Shown: positions 14,475-20,652 of the stretch, one piece after another
How the letters are laid out: the number at the start of each line of letters is the position of its first letter
Position numbering within the stretch: the first letter of the stretch is position 1
From: JBDRLD01 sp043813445
Lineage (GTDB): Bacteria > Patescibacteriota > Patescibacteriia > JACPHY01
Direction: 5' to 3'
Assembly (NCBI GenBank): GCA_043813445.1
Contig: JBDRLD010000073.1
Span: 1 to 21,695 of the forward strand
DNA length: 21,695 nt
Notes under the pieces: model-generated
What the model saw: only the letters and a program-made list of their open reading frames with translations
Told to the model about the DNA's origin: nothing
Databases searched by the model: none
Program-made: the position numbers and the translations under genes

Positions 14475-15368
14475 CTACGCCGCGAGGCGCTCCGCGAGAC
14501 GACCACCTCCGTCCGAGTAGGGAGGAGCGAGATCCGCCGCGTGATCCCCGTTCACGTCCACGCGACCGTAGTACCCGCTCGCGTCGAGCGCACCCACATC
14601 AAAAAAACCGAAACGATAGCGGGTGCGAAGCCAGCACCACATGCGGACATCGATCGTACCGTTGTGCTCCTGTTTGAAGGCGTGCCACACGATCACGTAC
14701 TCCTCCAGGGAGAGGAGGGTGATCTGCTTAGAGAGATCGTTGTGGGAGATCCCGAGGCGCGGACAGTTGTCCTGCACCTCGGCCCAGAACCAGTAGCCAT
14801 GGTCGGTGGGCTCCCACTCGATCTTCGCGCGCTCTTTCTCGTCCGTGACGGTCCAATGGTCTTCCTGGCCAACGGCACGCATGAAGGACTCGTAGGACAG
14901 GTCGTCCGTGGCGAAGCGCCAGAACAGATCTTGGCCTTGCTTGCGACGTCGCGCGAACTCGCGGTTCGAGACGTTGGGCTTCGGGATGAACAGGAGAGGA
15001 TGGTTGGCATCCCCCGGCGAAGCCTGGCTCGGCTCCGCAGGGTCGTGCTCGTTGCTACACTCCTCGTCAGCCTCGGGATCGTCGCAGGTGTTGTACCCGC
15101 ATGCTGCAACACGGAAGCCCTTGGCGCGGTAGAACGCGACGAGCTGCTGCTGGCGCTCTTGGGCGGAGGAACGTTGCTGTCCCCGCTCCAGACGCTCATC
15201 CTCCATGATGAAGTCGGGCGCGTACATGTTGAGCAGCGCTTCCGTCGCGCTCATGTACTCGCCAAATGGCAGTGCTCCTTGCTGGAGCGCTTGCGAGATC
15301 AGCTGCTGGCGTTGCCACAGCCGCCCCTTCTGCTTCGCGCTCAGTGGATCGACAGTTCCCTGTCCCAT
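14475..15368 (-). CDS. Conserved hypothetical protein of a CPR-type family
   Basis: The 297-residue protein has no signal peptide or membrane helix. The N-terminal part (about 1-85) is Gln-rich and helical. An acidic stretch with four cysteines follows (C-G-Y-N-T-C-D-D...E-E-C-S, about 90-110). The second half is rich in Trp and Tyr: D-H-W-T-V-T-D, E-P-T-D-H-G-Y-W-F-W-A-E-V-Q-D-N-C-P-R, S-L-E-E-Y-V-I-V-W-H, D-V-R-M-W-C-W-L-R-T-R, and a terminal A-L-D-A-S-G-Y-Y-G-R-V-D-V. I remember similar W-F-W-A-E-V-Q-D proteins from Patescibacteria, with no known function. The start at 15368 is chosen because GGGAG lies 7 nt upstream; an ATG 63 nt earlier lacks this. The leader contains a GACGG-GAAA-CCGTC hairpin near 15402 and terminator-like stems further up. 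The competing plus-strand frame is a shadow. Confidence 0.75.
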   Translation of the reverse strand: MGQGTVDPLSAKQKGRLWQRQQLISQALQQGALPFGEYMSATEALLNMYAPDFIMEDERLERGQQRSSAQERQQQLVAFYRAKGFRVAACGYNTCDDPEADEECSNEHDPAEPSQASPGDANHPLLFIPKPNVSNREFARRRKQGQDLFWRFATDDLSYESFMRAVGQEDHWTVTDEKERAKIEWEPTDHGYWFWAEVQDNCPRLGISHNDLSKQITLLSLEEYVIVWHAFKQEHNGTIDVRMWCWLRTRYRFGFFDVGALDASGYYGRVDVNGDHAADLAPPYSDGGGRLAERLAA

Positions 15369-15498
15369 GAGTATCTCCCTTCTGTTGCGCTCTCGACGGT
15401 TTCCCGTCAGCGCGTTCACGCCCCGCCTCATGCGGAGCTAAAGATCGATCGCTCCAAGGGTAACATAGTTTGTGACATCCGTCGATAGTAACGGAAAA

Positions 15499-15579
15499 CA
15501 CCCCACCACCTAAAAGGTTGGGGTGCTTCTCGTTGGGAGGTGAGCCGAGCTCCCCATTGCGAGATCCCGCAATGGGGAG
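15499..15579 (-). promoter_or_regulatory. Possible attenuator upstream of the 297-aa gene
   Basis: Reading the minus strand, a perfect 11-bp hairpin CTCCCCATTGC/GCAATGGGGAG (15579-15550) is followed by CTCACCTCCC. Next comes a second hairpin CACCCCA-ACC/GGT-GG-TGGGGTG (15525-15499) that ends in TTTT. The second looks like an intrinsic terminator, yet it lies about 130 nt before the start codon and after no gene on that strand. CACCTCCC could pair with GGGGAG of the first hairpin, which would give alternative folds. Confidence 0.45.
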
Positions 15580-15654
15580 GGTAGATAACCCGAAATTACC
15601 GTGTGAATGCTCAGGCTCTACCTCCCCACCTCCATAGTGCCAAATCTACAGGGC

Positions 15655-15683
15655 TTGACAAGTTTTGCAATCCGTGCTATAGT
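15655..15683 (+). promoter_or_regulatory. Consensus sigma-70 promoter of the candidate small RNA
   Basis: TTGACA (15655-15660) and TATAGT (15678-15683) are 17 bp apart. No plus-strand protein gene begins downstream until the RSH gene at 17198, and an intrinsic terminator lies 47 bp after the -10 box. Transcription should start near 15690. Confidence 0.82.
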
Positions 15684-15689
15684 GAATTT

Positions 15690-15767
15690 GTGAATGCTTG
15701 GGTCTCGCAAGAGCCCCGAAAACAACCGAGCAAAACCTCCTCACTTGTGGGGAGGTTTTGCTTTTTT
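15690..15767 (+). ncRNA. Candidate small RNA, about 78 nt, family unknown
   Basis: A near-consensus promoter and a strong terminator bracket this stretch. The predicted RNA starts GUGAAUGCUU. It contains a hairpin GGG(U)CUC-GCAA-GAG-CCC (15700-15716) closed by a GNRA tetraloop, then an unpaired GAAAACAACCGA stretch, and ends in the terminator stem. No known family motif is visible: it lacks the SRP RNA core and 6S, tmRNA and RNase P signatures. A leaderless reading frame from the GUG at 15690 would run through the terminator, so a peptide product seems less likely. Parts of it recur: TGTGAATGCT also occurs at 15602, and GAGAGGTTTTGCTTTTTGCG at 15932 copies the 3' arm. Confidence 0.6.
15730..15767 (+). 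terminator. Intrinsic terminator of the candidate small RNA
   Basis: GCAAAACCTCC (15730-15740) pairs perfectly with GGAGGTTTTGC (15751-15761). CAC/GTG pairs lie inside the loop. TTTTTT follows at 15762-15767. Confidence 0.92.
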
Positions 15768-15830
15768 GCCTGGTTGTACTCCTTAGCTCATGCCATGGGC
15801 GAATAGACGCAGGATAGGCGTATCACGGAT

Positions 15831-15920
15831 GAAGAATCTCGCAACACCATAAACGCGGTACTCATAGTATCCCTGTGTGCGGTGGGTGAGATTCTTCGTC
15901 GCGAAACTCCTCGGAATGAC
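15831..15920. repeat. Decayed GTCATTGCGAG-family repeat
   Basis: GAAGAATCTC (15831-15840) and GAGATTCTTC (15888-15897) are exact inverted repeats. The right side runs on as GTCGCGAAACTCCTCGGAATGAC, matching the right end of the 5192 unit with several changes. The left end has lost its GTCATTGCGAG. Confidence 0.6.
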
Positions 15921-15962
15921 GACGGGAGAATGAGAGGTTTTGCTTTTTGCGCGCAATGTGAA

Positions 15963-15988
15963 AGGCCTCCCGATAAATCGGGAGGCCT
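15963..15988 (-). terminator. Terminator of the HAD gene
   Basis: AGGCCTCCCGA and TCGGGAGGCCT form a perfect 11-bp stem with loop TAAA (plus strand), 13 nt past the HAD stop. Only TTT follows on the minus strand. Confidence 0.82.
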
Positions 15989-16001
15989 CATAGGGGGGGC
16001 A

Positions 16002-16799
16002 CTAGCCACCGCAGGCCGCGAGACGCGGCGTGTCGGCACCATTTCCGTTGTACGAGATTCCGCAGGTCTCGACGAGCCATGTCCACATCTCATCGATTGT
16101 ACTCACTGCGGTCATGCCTGCCGGCAGCGATGCCACGACTCCGTTGAGGGAACCGGTCCAATCGAGAATCGCGACACGGATGCCGATGCGGGCGGAGTCA
16201 CCGTCGTTCTGCAGGCTGTTCCCGACGAGTGCAAGATGCTCGATCTCCACGATCTGCAGCGATCTGCGGACCTGTTCCCAATACTGCGGATCGGGCTTCG
16301 TGTATTTCACCTCGTGCGAGGTGAAGATACTCTCGCGAGGAAAGCACTCGTCCAGATCGTGTGCATGCAGCAGCTTCGTGAGGGTCTTACGGTCGTGGTT
16401 CGACGTGATGACGATGCGAACATCTTCACGCGCTACGAACTCACGGATGAGCCCGTGCATCGCCGGCTCGACCCAGAAATGTTCCGGGGTTCCGAACATC
16501 CATCGGCGCATTTCTCGAATCTTGTGACGCTGGTTTCCAGTAATCCCGAAGCTCATCCAAAGCCGCGGATTGATCACCTTTTCCCAGTGCTCGTCCATCG
16601 TCATGATGCCGCGCGGAAATCGCTGAAGCAACTGCCTCGTCTGATCCTTGATGCTCTCCGGTGTCACGCAGACATCGAAGTGGAGCTCAAGGAATCGAGA
16701 GACAAGCACTTCACGAGGGTAGCGGAAGGAAAAGATGGTTCCAATCGCGTCGATGCACAGCACATCGACGCGATCTGGCGTCGTGTTGTGCTGATGCAT
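16002..16799 (-). CDS. HAD-superfamily hydrolase
   Basis: The 265-residue product shows the haloacid dehalogenase fold. Motif I is V-L-C-I-D-A-I-G-T-I (13-22, nucleophile Asp17). Motif II is I-V-I-T-S-N-H (129-135, Ser133). Motif III is Y-T-K-P-D-P (166-171, Lys168). Motif IV is L-V-G-N-S-L-Q-N-D-G-D (191-201). A large helical cap lies at about 25-115. Ile19 replaces the second aspartate of the D-x-D motif, as in D-A-x-G-T members such as haloacid dehalogenases and some uncharacterised phosphatases. The substrate cannot be told. The start at 16799 is supported by CAGGAGAC 7 nt upstream. The frame opens 47 codons earlier, but that part has no family similarity. A consensus promoter lies at 17080-17107, giving a leader near 275 nt. 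Confidence 0.88.
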   Translation of the reverse strand: MHQHNTTPDRVDVLCIDAIGTIFSFRYPREVLVSRFLELHFDVCVTPESIKDQTRQLLQRFPRGIMTMDEHWEKVINPRLWMSFGITGNQRHKIREMRRWMFGTPEHFWVEPAMHGLIREFVAREDVRIVITSNHDRKTLTKLLHAHDLDECFPRESIFTSHEVKYTKPDPQYWEQVRRSLQIVEIEHLALVGNSLQNDGDSARIGIRVAILDWTGSLNGVVASLPAGMTAVSTIDEMWTWLVETCGISYNGNGADTPRLAACGG

Positions 16800-17073
16800 G
16801 GCGAACGTCTCCTGGTGTGCGAGCGGATTCGGCACGCGTAACCGCGTATCGGTATTGCTGAGCGCAGATCGCTCGACTATCCAACATTCGCTGCGCACCC
16901 AACCATTCTGGCCGGATCCACAGCGAGCGAAAACTAGCAACTAACTTGCTCACTATGACCGTCTCCAGCGCTGGTTGGTTTCCAGGGCTCGCCCCCGCTA
17001 AGCCCCGTTTCCTTTGTCAAAAGAGCTGGCAATCCCTCTCTGTGCCCCACAATGTCCTCGGTAGGCCATCGAT
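16800..17073 (-). other. Long 5' leader of the HAD gene, possibly a structured RNA
   Basis: This stretch lies between a consensus promoter and the HAD start codon. On the minus strand it can form GGGCU/AGCCC around a G-rich loop (about 16986-17006), CCAGCGCTGG (16966-16975), and AGCAA-GTTAG-TTGCT followed by AGTTTT (16936-16952). The last is terminator-like but weak. A separate RNA of about 140 nt or a regulated leader is possible. I could not match it to a known riboswitch, 6S, SRP or tmRNA pattern. The frame is open across part of it, but codon content and lack of family similarity speak against coding. Confidence 0.35.
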
Positions 17074-17079
17074 GCGTGT

Positions 17080-17107
17080 AGTATAGCGCGCCCGCCGGAA
17101 TTGTCAA
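17080..17107 (-). promoter_or_regulatory. Sigma-70-type promoter facing the HAD gene
   Basis: On the minus strand TTGACA (17107-17102) and TATACT (17085-17080) are 16 bp apart. The start of transcription would be near 17073. Confidence 0.82.
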
Positions 17108-17153
17108 GCTCTTTTCATTGTGTCTGTTGAGACGATTATCGAGCGGGGGGATA

Positions 17154-17182
17154 TTGACATTATGTCGAGCATGCGGTATACT
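17154..17182 (+). promoter_or_regulatory. Sigma-70-type promoter of the RSH gene
   Basis: TTGACA (17154-17159) and TATACT (17177-17182) are exactly 17 bp apart. The predicted start near 17189 leaves a leader of about 8 nt before the ATG at 17198. It is back to back with the promoter at 17080-17107. Confidence 0.88.
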
Positions 17183-17197
17183 CCACCCACAGTCCCT

Positions 17198-18682
17198 ATG
17201 CTCGACCTCGCCACAATTACCTACCGCGAGCGCCTACTCGATGAGGTCCGACACACGCTGCCGCATGCGGACAATTCCGCTATCGAGCGTGCCGCGAATT
17301 TTGCTATTGAGGCCCACGGCGACCAGCGGCGCCTATCTGGCATGCCGTATGTCACTCACGTCCTCGAGACTGGACGCAAACTCGCTGCCATGCAACTTGC
17401 CGACGATGTTATCATCGCCGGCATTCTCCATGACGTACACGAGGATGCGGACGTTTCACTCGAAACGATCGCGAGCATGTTCAATCGCGATGTCGCGAAG
17501 CTCGTCGCTGGAGTGACAAAGGTTGGGAAGGTGCGGTACCGAGGAGAAGAACGATACGTTGAGAACCTCCGAAAAATGTTTGTTGCGCTCGCCGACGACG
17601 TGCGTGTCATGTTTATTAAATTTGCGGATCGCCTCCATAACCTCGAAGATCTCGAGGTGGTTCCGGAGGCAAAGCGGCGTCGCATTGCCCGCGAGGCACT
17701 TGAAATCTACGCGCCGATTGCGAATCGTCTTGGAATGATGGAAATGAAGGCGCAGCTCGAGGATAGTGCCTTCACGTACGTCAATCCGGAAGAATCACAA
17801 TGGATCGACTCGCTCATCTCCGCCTCATATAAGAGCAAGCGCAAGCTCTGCAACGAACTCACCGTTCAGGCACGTGCAATCCTCGATGCACACCGCATCC
17901 CCTACATCGCGACTATGAGCCGCATGAAGTCGCGTTACTCGCTCTATCAGAAACTCCTCAAACACCAGCGCGACCTATCACAGATTCACGATCTCGTAGC
18001 GCTTCGTATCGTTGTTCCTGACATTCCGGACTGCTACACGGCACTCAGTGCACTCCACCGCCGCTGGACACCTGTCCATGGCCGTATCAAGGACTACATC
18101 GCAAACCCAAAAACGAATGGATATCAATCTATCCACACGACCGTACTCACCGACAGTGGAGAAATAGTTGAATTCCAAATTCGCACCGAAGAGATGCATG
18201 AAGAGGCGCAGTGGGGTGCTGCAGCTGTTTGGCGATACCACGAGCACGGCGTCTTCCGCCCTTCGGAAAAGCAGCTTCAGTGGGTAGATGAACTTGTTGA
18301 GTGGCAAAGGTCCATCCAAGATCCGCAGGACTTTATTAGCGGCCTCAAACTCGATGTCCTCTGCGATCGAATCCTCGTTTTCACTCCAAAGGGTGATGTC
18401 ATTGAGCTTCCTGAGGGGGCGACGCCGCTCGACTTTGCATATGCGATTCACAGCGAGGTCGGCAATACGGCAATGGGGGCGCGTGTGAATGGCAACACCG
18501 CACTCTACCCGCTCGACAAGCCGCTCACGAATGGCGATCTCATTGAAATCATCTGCGATCCAAAACGAAAGGGTCCGAGTATGGACTGGCTCGGCGTGGT
18601 TCGAACAACACAAGCGAGGACTAAAATCAAGGACGCGCTTCGATCGAACGCGCGTACTCGCATCAGCGATTGGAACGTGTAA
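17198..18682 (+). CDS. RelA/SpoT homologue, (p)ppGpp synthetase/hydrolase without ACT domain
   Basis: The 494-residue product has an HD hydrolase domain (about 40-150) with His54, H-D-V-H-E-D (78-83) and F-A-D-R-L-H-N (142-148). A synthetase domain (about 240-350) has S-R-M-K-S-R-Y-S-L-Y (241-250), N-G-Y-Q-S-I-H-T-T-V (307-316) and E-F-Q-I-R-T-E-E-M-H (325-334). A TGS domain follows at about 388-452. Both catalytic centres look intact. The protein stops about 40 residues after TGS, so the usual helical, zinc-finger and ACT regulatory parts (full length about 700-740) are absent. I chose the ATG at 17198. The frame is open from 17120, but the promoter lies within that stretch. No Shine-Dalgarno fits, and the leader is only about 8 nt. 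It would set alarmone levels under starvation. Confidence 0.93.
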   Translation: MLDLATITYRERLLDEVRHTLPHADNSAIERAANFAIEAHGDQRRLSGMPYVTHVLETGRKLAAMQLADDVIIAGILHDVHEDADVSLETIASMFNRDVAKLVAGVTKVGKVRYRGEERYVENLRKMFVALADDVRVMFIKFADRLHNLEDLEVVPEAKRRRIAREALEIYAPIANRLGMMEMKAQLEDSAFTYVNPEESQWIDSLISASYKSKRKLCNELTVQARAILDAHRIPYIATMSRMKSRYSLYQKLLKHQRDLSQIHDLVALRIVVPDIPDCYTALSALHRRWTPVHGRIKDYIANPKTNGYQSIHTTVLTDSGEIVEFQIRTEEMHEEAQWGAAAVWRYHEHGVFRPSEKQLQWVDELVEWQRSIQDPQDFISGLKLDVLCDRILVFTPKGDVIELPEGATPLDFAYAIHSEVGNTAMGARVNGNTALYPLDKPLTNGDLIEIICDPKRKGPSMDWLGVVRTTQARTKIKDALRSNARTRISDWNV

Positions 18683-18693
18683 TCTGATAAACA

Positions 18694-18726
18694 CAACAAT
18701 TGCCTCGCACTGCGAGGCAATTGTTG
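18694..18726 (+). terminator. Hairpin after the RSH gene
   Basis: CAACAATTGCCTCGCA (18694-18709) and TGCGAGGCAATTGTTG (18711-18726) are perfect 16-bp inverted repeats, 11 nt past the stop. The plus strand continues TTGG, so the T tract is short. Confidence 0.8.
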
Positions 18727-18740
18727 TTGGATCCTCCTCG

Positions 18741-18928
18741 CAGCAAGCTGACGAGGTATCCTCTCTTCGTAGGGGCGGTCTTCCATGGCCGCCCGCGGTT
18801 GTGTAGGACAAACGCGTAGCGAGACGGGCGGGGACCCCAGTCATCCGACGGGGCAGGTGGAACCCCGCCCCTACGTCAAACAGGAAAGACACAGCAAGCT
18901 GATTGGGAATCGAACCCCGAGATTATTG
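18741..18928 (+). repeat. 188-bp composite repeat, copy 2
   Basis: It has the same order and exact length as the copy at 9710-9897: CAGCAAGCTGACGAGG arm, REP-like palindrome (18768-18875), CAAACAGGAAAG, second CAGCAAGCTGA (18892-18902), GGGAATCGAACCCC and GAGATTATTG. Both copies follow the hairpin of a plus-strand gene and precede the 3' end of a minus-strand gene. On the minus strand its right end reads GGGGTTCGATTCCC, which is T-arm-like. Confidence 0.8.
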
Positions 18929-18939
18929 AACGCGACAGA

Positions 18940-19809
18940 TTACCGAACACCGATGGTACCCATGATGCCGGAGAGTTCCTCTGCGTCAGAATACGTTACC
19001 GCAATAACACCTCCTCCATCCGCCTTCGGAGTAATCCGCACTCGTGCCTGAAGTCGCTGCTGTAGCGCACGCTCCTTCGCTGCAATGTTCGCGTCCTTCG
19101 CACGCGGCTCTGATGTACGCCGTGAGGGTTTATCGCGTTGTGCCTGCGCCGCGCGAGACACCTCTGCGACAGGTGTGCCTTGCGCGAGGATGCGCTCGAA
19201 CCATGCCCGCTGTTCTGCGGGATTGGTCATGCCGGTAAGTACTTTCGCGTGTCCTTCTGAAATGCGCCCATCCCGCACGGCATCCTGTATATCCAACGGC
19301 AACACGAGGAGACGAACGGCGTGCGCGACCGACGAGCGCGAAATACTGAGTCGTTGTGCGATCACCTCCTGCGTCAAACCAAAATCCCTCTGAAGTTGCT
19401 CATACGCAAGCGCACGATCAATGGCGTTGAGATTTTGTCGCTGGACATTTTCAATCACTGCGAGCTCTAGTTTTTCCTGCTCGCTCACTTCACCCTCCCG
19501 TACTACGATTGGAACCGCCGCGAGGCCGGCGAGTTGTGATGCACGCAATCGCCGCTCACCTGCAATAAGTTCGTATGCACCATCCACACAACGCGTCACC
19601 ACAAGCGGCTGAAGGAGACCATGCTCACGAATAGAGTCGGCAAGTGCATCGAGCTCTTCCTTTGGAAACGCGCGTCGTGGCTGAAGCGGATTCGGCCGAA
19701 TACGCTCGAGTGGTACCTCAAGTAAACTTCCATCCCCCGTTCTCTGGGGGACATCGGCTGGTGCATCTGGTATAAGCGCGGAAAGACCGCGGCCAAGGCC
19801 TCGGGGCAT
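18940..19809 (-). CDS. parB: Chromosome-partitioning protein ParB
   Basis: The 289-residue product starts with the ParA-stimulating motif G-L-G-R-G-L-S-A-L-I (4-13). It continues with the ParB/Srx CTPase domain (about 29-125), including N-P-L-Q-P-R-R, L-L-Q-P-L-V-V, A-G-E-R-R-L-R-A (83-90) and E-N-V-Q-R-Q-N-L-N (120-128). A helix-turn-helix lies at about 145-166 (L-T-Q-E-V-I-A-Q-R-L-S-I-S-R-S-S-V). A short C-terminal dimerisation region ends the protein. ParB binds parS sites, spreads as a CTP clamp and cooperates with ParA in segregation. Its ATG is 4 nt after the parA stop, with no Shine-Dalgarno, so coupling with parA is likely. I found no consensus parS in the window. Confidence 0.95.
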   Translation of the reverse strand: MPRGLGRGLSALIPDAPADVPQRTGDGSLLEVPLERIRPNPLQPRRAFPKEELDALADSIREHGLLQPLVVTRCVDGAYELIAGERRLRASQLAGLAAVPIVVREGEVSEQEKLELAVIENVQRQNLNAIDRALAYEQLQRDFGLTQEVIAQRLSISRSSVAHAVRLLVLPLDIQDAVRDGRISEGHAKVLTGMTNPAEQRAWFERILAQGTPVAEVSRAAQAQRDKPSRRTSEPRAKDANIAAKERALQQRLQARVRITPKADGGGVIAVTYSDAEELSGIMGTIGVR

Positions 19810-19813
19810 ACGG

Positions 19814-20575
19814 TTAGAGTGTAAAGAGGAGCTCGCGCGTCAGCTTCTCGTACGCGCGCGCCCCGCGAGAACGTGGATCGTAATACGCAATTGGGAGCCC
19901 ATGACTTGGTGCCTCGGCAAGTCGCACATTCCGAGGAATCACCGATCGAAAGACACGATTCGGAAAATGTCGATGCAACTCCTGCATCACGTCGTTCGAG
20001 AGGCGCAGTCGACCCTCGTACATTGTGATGATCGCTCCGAGAATCTCAAGTTGCGGACGCAAGTGACGACGCACAAGCTCGATCGTTTCAAGTAGCTGCC
20101 CCAATCCTTCCAGCGCGTAGTATTCAGCCTGGACCGGAATGAGTACCGAATCCGAGGCGGCAAGCGCATTTAGGGTAAGCAGGCCGAGCGATGGCGGACA
20201 GTCGATAATAATAACGTCATAGTCATTCCGTATTTCTAGAAGCGCATCGGCAAGCCGATGTTCCCGACGCTCTACACCGACAAGCTCCACATTTGCACCT
20301 GCGAGCGCAGGTGTCGCAGGCATAATATGGAGCCCAGCGTACTGTGTCGCCACAATCGCTCGCCGCACAGGAATATCTCCGGAGATCACTTCATATACGC
20401 CAGCCTGAATATTTCGATAGTCCACCCCAAATCCGGCAGTCGCATTGGCTTGCGGATCCATGTCAACGAGCATCACAAATTTCCCAACCGCTGCGAGGTA
20501 GGAACTCAGAGATACTGCGGTCGTCGTCTTTCCAACGCCGCCTTTTTGATTTACGATAGCAATGACTTTTGCCAT
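19814..20575 (-). CDS. parA: Chromosome-partitioning ATPase ParA (Soj)
   Basis: The 253-residue product has the deviant Walker A box K-G-G-V-G-K-T-T (11-18) with both signature lysines. The Walker A' region is L-V-D-M-D-P-Q-A-N (36-44), and Walker B is V-I-I-I-D-C-P-P-S-L-G near 121-131. The short N-terminus without a helix-turn-helix identifies the chromosomal Soj type and not the long plasmid ParA type. It forms ATP dimers on DNA and is stimulated by ParB. GATACT lies 4 nt before the ATG and could serve as a -10 box for a leaderless transcript, though no good -35 accompanies it. The gene is divergent from tRNA-Leu. Confidence 0.95.
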   Translation of the reverse strand: MAKVIAIVNQKGGVGKTTTAVSLSSYLAAVGKFVMLVDMDPQANATAGFGVDYRNIQAGVYEVISGDIPVRRAIVATQYAGLHIMPATPALAGANVELVGVERREHRLADALLEIRNDYDVIIIDCPPSLGLLTLNALAASDSVLIPVQAEYYALEGLGQLLETIELVRRHLRPQLEILGAIITMYEGRLRLSNDVMQELHRHFPNRVFRSVIPRNVRLAEAPSHGLPIAYYDPRSRGARAYEKLTRELLFTL

Positions 20576-20652
20576 GCAAAGTATCCTGCCGTCGGCGATA
20601 TGCCAGGGGTATCGAGAGGTCTATCGTACCACGCTTAAACCCTTTCAGCGAG

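Noticed and set aside
14385..15488. Plus-strand open frame of 367 codons
   Set aside because: It is antisense to the 297-residue gene, which has a Shine-Dalgarno, sensible composition and family-like motifs. The plus frame is rich in Arg/Leu/Val with no motif.
15603..15806. Small protein overlapping the candidate RNA
   Set aside because: The frame runs through the promoter and the perfect terminator, which are better explained as RNA-gene signals. A leaderless peptide from 15690 cannot be fully excluded.
16800..16940. N-terminal extension of the HAD protein
   Set aside because: The Shine-Dalgarno just before 16799 and the start of fold-like sequence soon after favour the shorter form.
16800..17073. 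Identification of the HAD leader as 6S, SRP RNA, tmRNA or RNase P RNA
   Set aside because: The SRP core, the tmRNA T-arm, the RNase P GAGGAAAGUC box and an end-to-end 6S hairpin are all missing.
17978..18892. Minus-strand open frame of about 304 codons
   Set aside because: It is antisense to the RSH gene and its start runs through the composite repeat; no recognisable domain.
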